NCBI GenBank assembly: GCA_001600615.1 | Contig: BCKK01000008.1 | Coordinates: 1,160,134 to 1,224,133, forward strand | DNA: 64,000 nucleotides | Direction of reading: 5' to 3' | Source of the DNA: Dioszegia crocea | Taxonomy: Eukaryota; Basidiomycota; Tremellomycetes; Tremellales; Bulleribasidiaceae | Shown: positions 11,158 through 24,249 of the stretch, piece by piece | Numbering within the stretch: position 1 is the first letter of the stretch | How the letters are laid out: the number at the start of each line of letters is the position of its first letter | Notes under the pieces: model-generated | What the model was told of the DNA's origin: nothing | The model's database searches: none | What the model saw: only the letters and a program-made list of their open reading frames with translations | Translations under genes and position numbers: made by a program

Positions 11158-12395
11158 GAATCTTCTACCGCGTCCTCTCACAGCCATCTGTCATACATCT
11201 TCTACCCCATCATGCATGAACTATCATCTTGCTTACAGGCGTCAGTCCGGTATAGCTCGCCGGGCCCGTGCTCTCAGCGCCCAAGGCTCACCACCTACAG
11301 TAGAAGTCGCATTAGGCGCAGTCGGCCGGGTTGCCATCCCGGAATTACCGATTAGGCTCGCTTCACAACCTTGTCTACGTAAATCGTAGTGAAGGCAAAT
11401 GCTCCGGCGCTGTGACAGCTATGCATCCAAATCCACCTACGCTTCATATTGCGTTCACTGCCGATAAAAAGGGTCCGGCCGTTCCAGGGCCTTCTCGTAC
11501 TTGACGGCAGCAGCATAGACTGGAACTTAGACTAGCTTGACAGGCACTCAGACGGACCACAAGCTACCACAAGGTGCCATGCCAAGAAGGTACCCGTAGT
11601 CAGAGTATGGAATGCACGTGCCACGTGCCAGAAGTCTCTAGTTCCCCCATCCGGTGGTGCAAGTAACTTCCGCCTTGTCCATACCTCATCTTGCTATTCG
11701 GGTCCTCCAGCCCGACTTGATATGACCATCATGGCCTTCATCAGTACAACGCGCTCTGTACCAGTCGAATCTGCTCATCGAAACTCCACTCAACGATAGA
11801 ACTCCTCTTTCAATCGCACCCAGTCGCAACAGTGACCTCGCGATGCCACACACGTTCTCAAATTCCTCGTGGTACCCACCTCCCCCCCTAGAGTATCTCG
11901 GGCCAGACCTCGGACGGGAACGTTCCTTGATTCTGGTCTAGTGCTTACGCGACCCTACGCTAATTATCGATCATCGACAATCTACTCGCAAAGCCCCCGT
12001 CAGGCACTTATACGGCGGCCTCAAGTGAGCTCGGCATCCACTTGCTCGGGGTCATCCTCGACTAGGTGCCTCCAGCGGACTGGCTCCGGTACCTGGCACA
12101 TCTCTGCCGGCCGAGATTCTCGTACAAGGTATGTTCCTTTTACCACATCCTGAGGATTTCCTCGAAGGCTGATGACGAGATAGGAGGAAAGGGGCGTGAG
12201 TTAGAAGAAAGAGTGTCGGGCCTGGTGGTGAAAGAGGGTCAGAGCAGGTGGTGAAGCATGAACGTGTAGGATGTGTGAGTCTTCCATCAACGCCTATAAA
12301 GAGACAGCTGACACGTCTAGTCTGTCTTTCCCAGACCCAATCTCTTCCCGCACCTCCCCGCTTCCCGCTCTAGTCACCTCTCCATCACTCCCACG
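11158..12395. other. Long intergenic region, SKI2 3' end to RNase T2 promoter
   Basis: I see no convincing gene in these 1.2 kb. Two CACGTG boxes lie almost back to back at 11615-11620 and 11622-11627. A likely 5' UTR intron end (GCTGACACGTCTAG) sits near 12308-12321, shortly before the RNase T2 start. GC-rich sequence at 11260-11560 has no recognised match. Confidence 0.4.
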
Positions 12396-14144
12396 ATGCT
12401 CCTCTCGGCTCTTCTCCCCCTCCTAGCCCTGCTCGCCGCTCCAGCGTCAGCGCTCACCGTCAAGACCCGCGCTCCCGCTCCTGTCGTTGGTGACATCGCC
12501 TCACTATCCAACGCTGCCCGACTCGCCAAAGGCCTCCCCCTCCGAAAGCCGAGATACCTCCACGATGCCGTATCTGGTACCTTGAAGGCCCGTCAGGCTA
12601 CAGTTTCTGGCTCCCCTTCCAGCTCGCTCTCGATTTGTGGCGCCTATCAGCCTAGTGACTTTGGTCAGAGTTGCACAGCGGCTGCAAACCCGGCTACTGG
12701 ACCTGGTGGGACTTGCTGTACCGACTCGCCCGGTGGTCTGCTTCTGCGTGAGTCTGATCTTCATCTGTCCTTGTGTCATCCGCTGATCAAGCAGTCACAC
12801 AATTCTGGAACGGAGGCACCGACTCTTACGGCCCCGAACGATCTTGGACCGTACACGGTATGTCCCAGCTCGTCCAATCTTGAAGAGTCCTTGCTAATAC
12901 CCCAGGTCTATGGCCAGACAAGTAAGTGTTGGGTCACGCTTCAGAGGTATTGAAGCTGATACTTTCAGCTGTGACTCCACATACGAAGAGTACTGCGACC
13001 CTAGTCGTGAACGTACCGCCATCCGCTCCATCCTCACCAGCAACGGCCAGAGCGCGCTTGTCAGCTACATGGACACCTACTGGAAGAGTAACGACAATGA
13101 CGACCAGGGCTTCTGGGCGCATGTGAGTCATTGCATGTCCAGGATTGCGGTACAAGCTGACATGTTGTAGGAATGGAACAAGCACGGAACTTGTATCTCT
13201 TCCTTGGAGAAATCATGCTACAAGGAACCCAAGGAGAATGTAAGTCAATCCAGATTCTGTCAGTGAGGACTGTGCTGATATCCAGGGCGAGCTAGTCACC
13301 TACTTCCAAAAGACAGTCTCCACATTCCAATCCCTACCCTCATACGAGTGGCTCGCAGCGGACGGTATCGTACCCACCAACAACGCGACCTATACCAATG
13401 CCGCCATCGTTGCCAGCTTGCGCAAGTCATTCGGCTTCACACCTGTCATTCGCTGCAGCTCGGGAGCTTTGACTGAGATCTGGTATTTCTACAACTCCCT
13501 CGGTGGGGTAGTTGATGGGTCTTTGGTAAAGACCAACACTGTTGGAAACTCCAACAATTGCCCTCCGTAAGTCACCTCTTGTCTTCATGGTGTATCATAC
13601 TAATTCATCAGGACCGGCATTAGGTATTTGCCGAAGTATGTCGCCACTCCCAACCCACCCACCACTGTCCCCGGAGTTGCAGGTAGCGCACCCGCCGCAG
13701 CCGGAGTCCGCGGATTCGTCTACCCCACCTACCCAGACGGTACGCAAGAGACCAACACCTGTCTTATCGGCGCTGGTATGTTCATATATCTCTTATAATA
13801 TCGAGTCAATACTGATAGATATAGGGGTATGGTACAAAGGCGGAACCTGTGCTGGGTATACCACTGTCGCCCCTCGTGCCGGCTCACCCGCCGGTAGCTT
13901 CTTCCTCACTACTTCTGGCGGCCGTCTATGCGCCATCAACGCCTCAACCAACCAGCTCACCTGTGCGACAACCAACACTGCCGCCAATGCCGCTGTGTTC
14001 CAGTTCACGGCGGACGGAGAGATCAGTGTGGCTGGAGAGGAAACGTTCGGAGCGGCGACTGTGCCGAGTGGGAGTGCTCAGATCCCGGTATTCTTGGGCC
14101 CGGCACAGCAGGTCGACTTTAACTTGATCTTTGTCCCTCAGTAG
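12396..14144 (+). CDS. Secreted ribonuclease T2
   Basis: The start gives a clear signal peptide (MLLSALLPLLALLAAPASA) and a likely propeptide. Exons join to a protein of about 410 residues. Both active-site blocks of the T2 family are present: CAS1 as WTVHGLWPDN and CAS2 as FWAHEWNKHGTC, each with its catalytic His and with Cys residues placed for the conserved disulfides. After the catalytic domain there is a Pro/Ala-rich linker and a C-terminal domain of about 110 residues (from GVRGFVYPTYPDG to NLIFVPQ), seen in fungal T2 enzymes of the Rny1 type. T2 enzymes cut single-stranded RNA through a 2',3'-cyclic phosphate in vacuoles or outside the cell. Splicing near 12748 and 13800 was inferred from phase. 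Confidence 0.92.
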
Positions 14145-14380
14145 ATGATTGGTTTGATACGTTAGTTAGGGTTGGGATTCTGGGTTTGAGGATATATGGT
14201 ACTATAATGGAATGAATTTACTGCTTGTTGCGGCTGGGCAGGGATGATTTGACTTAAGTGTGAACCCTTGATATTGCAGCAGTAGACGTGGCCACTCAGT
14301 TGTAGCCAAACACACTTTTGCCTATCTACTAATCTAGACAATCTCTGCGCGTGGAGACCAAGCGGCACCGAGCTCCCTGA

Positions 14381-15791
14381 TCACGCTTGTTCGGGCCAAG
14401 CATGGATCTCGGCGATCTTGTGAGCATCACCGCGGGCTTCAAGTATCGCGACGGCCATACCAGCGACTGTTTCCTGATCGGCACGAGCTAATGCTGTTAG
14501 CTGTGATTTTAGACCCAAAAGGGGCATTGCCTCAGATTGGGACTCATCAGACTTACTTTTGTCCTCATATGCTCGACGAGCCATGATGTCGTGCACGGTC
14601 TGTATGTATTTTGCCAATCCCACACTCCGGCCCCCTACCTCCCCCTCCCATCCATTGATATACTCGGCAAGGGACATTGTCTTGCCCTCCGCTTCCACCA
14701 TGTAAGTTGTGACTTCGGGGTGTTCCGACCTGAACGGCGTTCCAATCAACCCCCACATGTGCTTCGCGTCGAAACGGTCCGGACCGTGCGTGTAGGCCGA
14801 ATCTACCCTAGGCACAAGTGTGTACCTAGCAGCATATTTGTCCATTTCCAGCACAATGGAAGCAGCTTGCTTTGATGATTCGGATGCATCCTGAGGTGGC
14901 GACTGGGCGCACTCGTCCGTGAGATACTCTGCGAGGTTGCAGACCACCGACGAGCTGAGCTTTTTGTGTTTGCCGGAGGCATCCTTTCCATCTGACATCC
15001 GTCAACCAAGACTCTTACCTTTCACCACATCAGATAGGACACTCACAACGCTCAATGATGTGTTCAACGGCGTCGATCATGGACGTCAAGGCTCTGTTCT
15101 GATTGAGGAGCTGGGTTGCGGCGGAATGGTCGGCCTTGGTACTGTAGTCAAGCCACTGCGCTTTGGTCTTTCCATTGTAAGCAAGAGGAACGTTGACTGC
15201 TGGTGGCACGAGATGATTGGAAGGTGAGGGTGAAGTAACAGCCGGTACGGGAGATTTGAGTTTAGGGCGCAGCGAAGAACGAAGGGCGCTTTTGATAGGT
15301 TCGAACCCGACCACCTTGGGCTTGGGAGTCACTGCGGGTGTTTGTCTGATGTATCAGCCACGCATTCAAGTCGTGGCCTCATGTCACATGAGAGTTATTA
15401 AGCTAATCATTACTTACCCAGCGACGATAGGGGTGCTACCGGGAGGATCAAACGAAGAGATGTGCCTGCTCCAATCAGCCGGCGGCCTTATCTCCACTTC
15501 GACACAGATGATTCATCGCCCGGGTGCTCGTCAGACTCACACAGGATTGTCGAATGAGAAAGCGCCCATGGTCTGAACGATCCCGCCTCCGGCTGAGGAC
15601 CATCAGCAAAAGTAGCGATACTGCCAACGTCCAGCCATGAGCGATAGGTTGAAACGCTCACCAGTCCTCTTCTTCGAGTATTGGGCATTAACGCCGTATC
15701 GCTGATCCCGAACGACTGATAATGCATCGTTGTTGAATGTATAGGAGAAAGTTGTACGCCTGCCATCGATAGGCTGTGAGGGGTTGGTCAT
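14381..15791 (-). CDS. Unrecognised conserved-looking protein, five or more exons
   Basis: Minus-strand exons join in phase from the ATG at 15791: MTNPSQPIDGRRTTFSYTFN, then GGGIVQTMGAFSFDNP, HISSFDPPGSTPIVAG, a Pro/Ser-rich part with KPKVVGFEPIKSALRSSLRP, and a helical part TKAQWLDYSTKADHSAATQL. It ends in a domain with RYTLVPRVDSAYTHGPDRFD and HMWGLIGTPFRSEHPEVTT. All introns have GTRNGT donors and CTGAY branch sites. A further optional intron may lie near 14500-14565, where both the spliced and unspliced forms stay open. No signal peptide or membrane segment is visible. I cannot name a family. The spliced frame and even composition support a real gene. Confidence 0.55.
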
Positions 15792-16283
15792 GGTGCAGAC
15801 ACACTAGTCCGGAAGAGCGACAGCGGAGAGATTGGGATGTCTGGGCTGGGCTGGGAGGATGTAATGAAGGGTAGCACGCGTCAAGCACCATATATGTACT
15901 CGCCCAACATTAGTCGACAAAGGAAAGCCTGTGCTAATTCCTCGCTGAACTTGCTAGGGTCTCCGGCCCTCACGGAGAAGATTAGTGATCCTTTGTTGCC
16001 TCAAGCCTTTGAGTGCCGTGATCACCTTTGTTTGACCGTAGGATGGCTATCCCTTCCTTCCACTCCTTCAAGGCATCTGCTGACCTTAAGAAGACCTACT
16101 CCGTAGTCTTTTTAGGCCAGCTGTCCGCCGCAGTAAGTGTTTAAACTTTACCACGACGGTTCTGAAACAAAGGTGAAACATCTTACGTAATGAGTCTCCT
16201 TGCCGATCTTTGCCGGAAACTATCCAATCCAGTGTCGACATTGACCATCGACCATCCATCCACTCACTCAGAGGGAGGCGCTC
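15792..16283. promoter_or_regulatory. Divergent intergenic region
   Basis: The region lies between two genes transcribed away from each other and should contain both promoters. No other feature was recognised. Confidence 0.45.
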
Positions 16284-17584
16284 ATGCTGAGACTTTGCCT
16301 GTCCCTCCCACTGTTGACCCGCACAGGCGTATTCTTTGTCCGCAGCAAGAGCTCTAAGCCATTTTCGACATCTTTATCGGCTGCAAAGGCGGATCCCAGC
16401 GAATCTGAGCTCGATCGATATCTCGTGACCCGGCTTACTGCGGCATACTCGACAAGCAATACAGCTGTACATGGCCCATCGGGACCAGAATGCTCCTACA
16501 CCCAATACCGAAGCAAAGCGCGGACCATTCTCAACCCCATCTTACCGTCCGAGCCTTATCCTTCCGCCAGCCGCAGGGCAGATCACCCGGGAACGCACAC
16601 CACGTCAGACCCGATCGGTGATGGTCTCGTCCTTGTCGTACACGCAACGCAGAGTATTTCAGGGATAGAATACACTGTGTGCTCAGGATTCATTATGAGG
16701 GCGAAGGGGAAAGAGGGAAGGGACGAGCGTTTCATCGTTACTTGTGCTCATACGCTTGAAGAGGTGAGCTCAACCTCATGGCCAAGCTGATGGGTTTAGA
16801 TTGAATATCGGTACCCCAAAGTACCCAAACAAACCTTCATCGTACTCCCTACCTCCGATCAATCCCAATCACCCTCCAAATCCAATCCAACACTGGTCGA
16901 ACCTGGATTCCTTGCCATCCCCGAGATATCCACCTCTCTCCCCCGTACCGATCTCCTAATCTGCCGTCTACCCGCTTCCGCACCCGCTAATCTCCGCTCA
17001 CTCCCCGTCAGCCCATATCCCCTTTCAGACAACCAAGAGATCCTTGTTCACTGCTTCGGCTCGCCAGATCCGCCTATACCGAGGGTATCCACAGTGGTGA
17101 GGGATCGGCAAGGAGGTGGCGGTGCAGATGAAGGAGAACACGGAGAAGCAGTATCATGGCCCAATAGTCTGGGATGGCGGAGATGGGTCAAAGGACGGAT
17201 GTTAGGGTATCGTGGTGAATCATGGCGAGAAGTTGAGGTAAGTTTGCTTTTCAGCCACATGCACAATGATTTGCGCTGATTCATACCACAGCCCGGAACA
17301 GCCGATACCCTCCCCTTCATCTTGACATCTCCCCTCCCATCTCCCGGCTCTTCCGGTGGACCTATCGTCGATGGGCAGACAGGCGCAGTGGTGGGTGTCA
17401 TAAGCGGTACGAGGATGGATAATCGGGTTGAGGGGGAGAGGGGTTGGGGTGCTTCAGCTGAGAATATATTCGAGGTATGTTTGACGCTTTTGAAATTTGG
17501 GTGAAGTGGGGAGTGCTGATGTGTATGCAGGTGTTTTCGCTTGCTGGTTTCACTCCTTCGTCCAAACGAAGCAAGGGAGCCTGA
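16284..17584 (+). CDS. Trypsin-like (S1 family) serine protease, probably organellar
   Basis: The N-terminus MLRLCLSLPLLTRTGVFFVR is followed by basic and Ser-rich residues, resembling a mitochondrial presequence or a signal peptide. A trypsin fold can be read across four exons: catalytic His in FIVTCAHTLEE, Asp in LPRTDLLICRLP, and Ser in PGSSGGPIVDG followed by VVGVISGTR. The triad is therefore complete. The final exon ends VFSLAGFTPSSKRSKGA at 17584. Spacing resembles the fungal trypsin-like/HtrA-like proteases that lack a PDZ domain; none is visible here. Substrate is unknown. Confidence 0.72.
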
Positions 17585-18206
17585 TTTCGTTCCTTCATCT
17601 TTTCGGCATATCGCCAGGACGTCATCTATCTATGGACACGACAGGACTCCATGATCTAGCCTCGACATCGCCATCATTTCAGAATCCTGTACCGCTCAAG
17701 CCACTCCATGAGTCGCTACGTCTTCCAGGGCAAGGGCATCAGCCACAGCTGGGCTTTCTGCCAGCCAGACAGAGACGTAGCTGGTCTGCACGGTGCAATG
17801 ACTACGGATCCCCGGATGAAATGTCATACATCCCCGAGCTCATAAACGGCTCATAAGCGTAATCTCATGCGATGCATCTTTTGTGCTTGCGCTCTTCACC
17901 ACAGATTGTTCCAGAAGATGCTTTTGCGTTATAAACTTTTGAGGCTATGGAATGAACCTATACTAACAACTTTTATCGAACGCGGATTAACAACTTACAC
18001 AACCCCAACACGACACTCCGGCTACTCTCAATCCCCTCCACCCTTCCCTTTCCCTGACATCGACGAAAGAAAGCTAAGAGACCGGAAAAATCCAATAGAT
18101 AAGACCCTGAGGCCGTAGACTGTCCGTCTTGAACTGACTCCCTCAACATCCACCCATCCCTCCACTCAACCCAACAACCCACACCACCCCCATCGATCCC
18201 AACCCC
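17585..18206. other. Intergenic between convergent genes
   Basis: Convergent 3' ends flank this stretch. The short open frames inside it have no protein-like features, and no repeat was seen. Confidence 0.45.
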
Positions 18207-21200
18207 TCACACCCTTCCCCTCCTTTCCCTCTCCCCAGCCCTTAGCCACCCTACATACACCTTCAAAAACTGAACCTGTTCAAAACTTTCAATCGCCTTC
18301 AACCCCCTTCTGCTTCGGATCATAGCAACCACACGCTCCACAATCGACATGACGATTTGATGCTCCAATTCGGCCGGAACTTCCAGGGGGGCCAAGGTGG
18401 AGTTATCAGATTTGGGCGGTAAGGGCGGTGGGGTGTGAGATGAGGGTAGAGGTTGAGACGAACGGTTCTGTGAGAAGAAAGGTATAATCCCTCCACTAGA
18501 TTTAGGGGGTGCAGTGGGTGTTGGAGTGGGGGCAAGGACAGGGTTGTCTAAAGCGTATTGACGACGGGCGGTTTCTTCCGCCAAGACCAGACTTGGGTGG
18601 GGTTGAACAAAACCCATCTTGATAGCCCATGCACAGGCAGTCACGCCTGCTCGACCAACTCCGCCTGGATAGGTGTCAACGTGAGGTTCAGAATGATCAA
18701 GTGATTAAGGGCTCCAAAGTCCGACTTTCCGCCATATCCAAATGAACCTTTCAACAGTCGCTCGCCCGCCTTTGTGTCACACGCCGAATCAACCTCCCAC
18801 ATCTGAAACCCCTTGCGCTAGACCTAAAGAACTTACCTCGACAGTGAACCAAAACATTCGTGCCCTTAAGCGTATATCTAGACGCAATAAGCGTTACTTG
18901 CTGATCGAACAGCTCGAGAGAAACAGGTGTGAAGCCATCCGGCATAGGAAGGCTGTAAGGGTGTCAGCGCGAGATCCGACAAGGTGGATTGATATCGGGC
19001 GAGATGATCCGACCGACGATGATGCCTGGGTAGAGACGGGACGATCGAAGGACTCGAAGTGGGAGAGAGAGATTTACCGGATGATGTCTAAACCCAACTC
19101 ATTCGCTACGTCCCGATATGTTTCCCAGGGTGTACCGAGGAGGGCAAGCTCGGTATCGTCGAGGCAACTAAGGCGTCAGCTGTAGTTTGGGATAGATACT
19201 GGGCGAAGCGTCTCATAATATAAGTCGTAGCCGTGCTCTCTCCGCTTTATAGACTCATATCCCCGCCTCAACTCCCCAGACCCAAATCCCATGCCCAACT
19301 CAATCACAAGCCAAAACTCACCAAACCAAACAACCCACACCTTCCGCCTTTATCCGTCCCAAATCAGTTTTCAAATCCCTACAAACCGGCCCCCTTCCTT
19401 TGACCGGTCCCCCCATTCTCAATCTTTTACCTGGACAACTACTCAAAAGTAAATTGCCCAATTTCGGTTTTTGCCCATTCCCGCCACCATTACCCAATAC
19501 ACCTAGATAATTACCTAGTCCGCCTAGATAATTCAGGCTAAGATTCAAAGAAGAGCTTGAACCTCCCGGCGATTGAAAGAATGTAGATGATACAGGTGAA
19601 GGTACGATACCGCTTGATTGAGCGAGTAACAGGGCTGGAACGTCTATATCGGATTTAAGAAATAGGGGTCGGTGGTTTGTGTCCGAAGGAGGAGGGACGA
19701 GGTGTGTTGAGAGGATAGGAAGAAGGTCGGTAGGGAAAAAGGGTGAAATGATTATAGGGTGTGTATCGGATGTTTTTACAATGTGGCCGAATACCTCTCC
19801 GGCGGGTGTGTGGGTTGTATTGGTTGATACTGCCGCCGGTGGGGGGGAAGAAGGAGGAGGCATGATGACTCCAGTTTCGACAGCATCTTCAACAACCATC
19901 GCTTCATCATCTACTTTCCTCCTCTTTTCTTCTTCAGCGCCAGGTAAGACTGGAGGGGGTAGTGGTCGTTTAGATCCGCAAGATGCCGCTCGTGTCGGAC
20001 GGGTGATGGGTTTGGTAGGATGTGGTCCGAAAGATGTAGAGGAAGAAGCAAGTGAAGGAGCAGTTTCGGTATCTGTATCCACCTCCATTTTATCCCCTCC
20101 GCCTCCACCTCCACCTTCACCACCACTCGCCCCCGCACCAGTCTTGGAAAGCATCATTTCCCTAGCGAGACGATTTAATTCGCTGAGGCTATGTGCAGTC
20201 TTCAGGGATTGTCGTTCAACAGGTGGTAAAAGGAGTGAAACAAGACTAGCACCGGCCGAATATCCATAATCCAACAATGGACTAGTCATTGCCTGCCTCA
20301 ATTCAGAAGCGACAAAATGATGATTGTGACTATGGCCGTGCTCTGACGCCGTGGTGGTCGGTGACGGCATGGCAGAGTTGTCATCCGTGTCGTTATAGTA
20401 TGAGTCGGTCGTGCTCGTGGTGGTTGTAGAGCTTGAGCCCGAGCTGGAATACCGAGCGGAAAATTGGATTTGGCGAGTGTCTGCGCGGTTGGGAGAGGGG
20501 TAGTACAGCGCTTGGGTGGTAGTGAGGAGTGTCTCAAGTGCGGATTGACGAGTCATAATTTCCGTGACGTGGTTGGGGTTTCCGTAAGATTGGGGTTCGT
20601 ATGAATGTTTGGCACCTGAAGAGTTAGCACAGGCATTAAAGGGATAAGGTGACCTTTCAGATGTCGGTCGAATCCTCTTCTCCCCTAGTCGATGAACTAA
20701 AACTCACCATTAGGTCCCCATTTACTAACGTTATACCCACTCTGAGGCCACTGGCTACAAAGCCTCGCACATTCCGTCAATTTCCCATGCTGTCTCTCGG
20801 CCCAATCCCTCTTGGCTTTCCGAATACCATCCTCATCTAACCCTTCCAACAGCTCAGACGGTACATTCCCCATTCTAGCCTCTGGAACAAACGTCCCTTC
20901 CCCTTCTCCAACCCGACGTGATTCTACCTCCCATACCACTGGAACATCCACCTGAATCGCCAATGCCGCGGCGGTATGCTTCTTTTTCCGATCGCCTAAG
21001 CTGACGCCTGACCATGGTGCGGAAAAGGAAGAAGGGAGGACAGCTTTGGTGATTTTCGCCAGGGCGAAATGCGGGACCCAGGAACGAGATGTAGAGGGTG
21101 CAGATGGAGTTGAGGCGATAGGGGAAGATATGGCGGCGGTAGTTGTTGCCGTGGCTGGAAAGGAAGAAGGGGTAGAGGGGATGACTGAGACTCGGGGATG

Positions 21201-21674
21201 ATGCGATTCAGCCTGGACTGAGGGATATAGTTGCCTTGCGAATGCAATATCGGTACTGGCTGGCGTAATGTTGAAGGATGTAGATCCAACAGAGGCTGAG
21301 ATGGGCGATGAGGAAGTGGAATGATAGACCGAAGGAAGATCTTCAGTGGAGGGTGAAAGTGGCGGAGAGGCTAAATCGGAAGTAGGGGTATTTATCCCTG
21401 ACCCAGAGGCTGAGCCAACCGATCCATCATCCTCTTCTCCAAGGCCTGCATTTGCGCCTTTAGCCCCAGTGCCATTCTTACGCCCCTTTAGTCCCGACAG
21501 ACTAGGTGGGAGGTGCTTTATCCGCCGCCCGGCCCGTTTCTCCGAGTTGTGCGGCTGAGCCTGTCTGAAATGGGCTGCAGTGACGCTAGGTGCCGAGGCG
21601 TGGCGCATCGTAGGTGTTGATGTGCGCTGAGGGAAGTAGGGCGGGGGAGGGGTGGCTGTGGCTGTTCTGGACAT
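18207..21674 (-). CDS. Large dual-specificity protein phosphatase (Pps1-like)
   Basis: Five exons on the minus strand give about 970 residues. The N-terminal 600 or so are low-complexity Ser/Thr/Pro-rich sequence with short conserved-looking islands (WVPHFALAKITKAVLPSSF; AKHSYEPQSYGNPNHV). The catalytic domain lies near the C-terminus: CRDLKTDLGRIKAEGVGCLV, CLDDTELALLGTPWETYRD, the general-acid loop LPMPDGFTP, and the Cys loop VLVHCRGGVGRAGVTACAW with intact CX5R. The joins across introns near 19175-19322, 18954-19077 and 18664-18832 are in phase. The layout, a C-terminal DSP behind a long N-terminal extension, fits the fungal Pps1 group linked to cell-cycle control; that functional link is from family knowledge only. 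A Pro-rich insert follows the active site. Confidence 0.75.
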
Positions 21675-23224
21675 GGCGGTGGCGAATGTCCAAGTAGGCG
21701 GGCGTGAAAGGGGTATAGGGGATGTAGGGTGGGGTAAAGTCGAATACTATAGGCTACAGGTAGAGCGCTGGTATGGCCAGAAGGGTATATTAAGAGTCGC
21801 CAATGGAAGTGGCGAAGATTAGGGATTATTCGCCACCTGCCGCAGGAGACCGGAAACGAGGGGTATAGTCTCCTTTGACGAGGAAAATGACGATAAAGTC
21901 AAAGGAAATGGCAGAGGAGGAAGGAAATGATATCCGATGATTGGTATTAGGGAGGAGTCGAGTGGGGGTATTAGAAGAACCGGGTAGGGAGGGGTTATAT
22001 TTTCCGTAAGATATCGATTAGATGACCGTTGACCGTGTGACCGTTGTGATGAAACCGGAGTTTAAAGCCCTTGACCAACTGTCGACGAACGCTAGACTTT
22101 GATCTAGGTGTGGTCGAGGGAAGGTGAGGGCTGGCGAAGTAAGGTGGACAGCGAAAAGAGGAGATTAGCACCGCACGAGCCGGAGCTCGGCGGGCTGAAT
22201 GATGATGGATGACATTGTGTGTGGGGGTGACCGATAGATGGGAGAGAGAGCAGAAGGGGGTCCGATAGGACAGATTCCTGAGGGATTGCCTGTTGTCGCT
22301 CGATGCTATAGGAACGTGATGACCTATTTTTCGCCACCCTGTCTTGATCCGTCTGTGTGTCTACGCTTTGTGCAAGTGTTTTTGGCGGGTATGAGAGATG
22401 AAAGGATATGTCGGAGGATGATTATTTAAGGTACTGAGGGTTAGAGACCGGCGACGAGTTGGTGGGTGATATCAACTGAAGCAAAGAAGAAGGGAGAAGG
22501 AGAAGACACGCACAGATTGGGGCCGCGGGGGAGACCAGGGGCGGAGCAGAGGGGAGTTTTTCGCCACCCACTCAAGCTATAGGCGGTGGTTTCCGCTTTT
22601 AGTCTAGGACTGGATGTTGATGAGACAGTGGGGGGAGTTTCAGGTTTCGCGTTTGTCTATGGGTTATGGATGGCTGCTACGCGATGCATACCATCTCACT
22701 CCTACCTTCCCTTCCTTTTTCGAGTCGCCTGCCCGTCCACATGAGGCCAAAGGACACTAGTGTGGGGTAAGGGTAAAGTGGCGCTCGTTACCCCACAGCA
22801 GAGGCTTCCGGCGGAACTTGATGCGCCTACTGAGATGCCCCTGTTGGTGGAAATAGGCGCAACGGTCGAGTCCGGGTGGCGACTTTGGCCCCGTCATTAT
22901 CGGCGATAAGAACCCATAGCCGTTAAACTCCGACAGCTTTGGCCTCTCACGTCATTCCACCTTAATTCATCCCTCCACTTACTTGCCCGTTTTTGTCCAA
23001 TCCCTCTCTCATCTCTCATACAAGACATCTTCTGATTAGTATCTACCGTAGCTCGCCGGAACACTGGAATCATAAGTCTAGGCAAGTGTACTCATTCGCA
23101 GATAGATCTCCTGCTGACAAACGCAGATAGCTTAATACGCATCCAGACCTTTTTATCCAAGTTTGCAAGCCCCCAAAGCCTTCACTTGAAACCACCACCA
23201 ACCCCAAATCAACCACCACCAACA
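21675..23224. promoter_or_regulatory. Long divergent intergenic region (1.55 kb)
   Basis: This lies between the phosphatase and RPS0, transcribed away from each other. No gene is supported. Several copies of a GCCAC-type word occur (TTCGCCACC near 21828 and 22331, TTTTTCGCCACC near 22557, GGTGGCGAC near 22875). Pyrimidine-rich sequence just before 23225 fits a ribosomal protein gene promoter and leader. Confidence 0.4.
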
Positions 23225-24217
23225 ATGTCTACCGAGAACAACAACAAGCTGCCCGCGGCGCTCCAGGCGTCAGAGGAGGATATCCAGCTCTTGCTTTCTG
23301 CTCAGTGCCACCTCGGTACCAAGAACTGCGACAAGACGATGGAGCCGTATGTGTGGAAGAGGCGTGCGGATGGTGAGTTGCATTGACGTTGGACAAGGGT
23401 TCGGGGGAAGAGAAGGGAGGGATATTATGGTGCAGGGGATATTGCAGATAGCAATGGATAAGGGGGAATTATGGCGAATTTGAGAATGAGGCTAGGCGAA
23501 AGGAATCCAGGGGAAAAGAATGTCCAATTCCTCCCTACCTCTTTTCTATCCATCTCGTCTACCTCTTGCGACCCTCGCTAATCCCCAGGTATTCACGTCA
23601 TCAACGTCGGCAAAACCTGGGAGAAAATCGTCCTCGCCGCTCGAATCCTCGCAACCATTGACAACCCCAATGACATTGCCGTCATTTCCGCTCGTCCCTA
23701 CGGTCACCGAGCTGTACTCAAGTACGCCAGCTTCACTGGTGCACAGGCTATCGCCGGTCGGTTCACACCCGGTAACTTCACCAACTACATCACCAAGAGC
23801 TTCAAGGAGCCCCGGGTGATTATTGTCACCGACCCTAGGGTCGATCACCAGGCTATCAGGGAGGCTGCCTATGTCAACATCCCGTAAGTTTGGTTTGGCG
23901 TGTGTTGGCATTGGTAGTTTTGGCTCGGAGAGGGTGGTATAGAGGGAAAGAGGGAAGGAGGGGAGATTGGAGAGGAATGGGTTGGGCGCGGAATTTGTCC
24001 ACGCTTCATGACTCTGTTCTTCCTATCATTCCCTTTTCCATCGTGGAATGTCCTTGATACACTTCTCTACCCTATCCATACCTCATCTTCCCCTTCTCCT
24101 CTTCCCAACTTCGTCCACCCGAACCCCCTTTCCTCAACCTATTCTTCACCATCACTAAACTTTCGCTAACCTCCCAGCGTTATCGCCTTCTGCGACACCG
24201 ACGCTTCCCTCAAATTC

Positions 24218-24249
<32 letters not shown>

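Noticed and set aside
11260..11560. Possible structured RNA or rDNA fragment
   Set aside because: I could not match it to rRNA or tRNA features; no cloverleaf or B-box was found.
15290..15315. GGTTCGAACCC, a tRNA B-box-like string
   Set aside because: It lies inside the coding exon reading KPKVVGFEPIKS on the minus strand, with no A-box or acceptor stem.
18742..19185. A 147-codon plus-strand frame
   Set aside because: Antisense of the phosphatase exons that encode its general-acid and active-site loops.
19679..20269. A 196-codon plus-strand frame
   Set aside because: Antisense shadow of the low-complexity part of the phosphatase.
23884..24177. snoRNA in the longest RPS0 intron
   Set aside because: No RTGATGA/CTGA box pair with flanking stem was seen.
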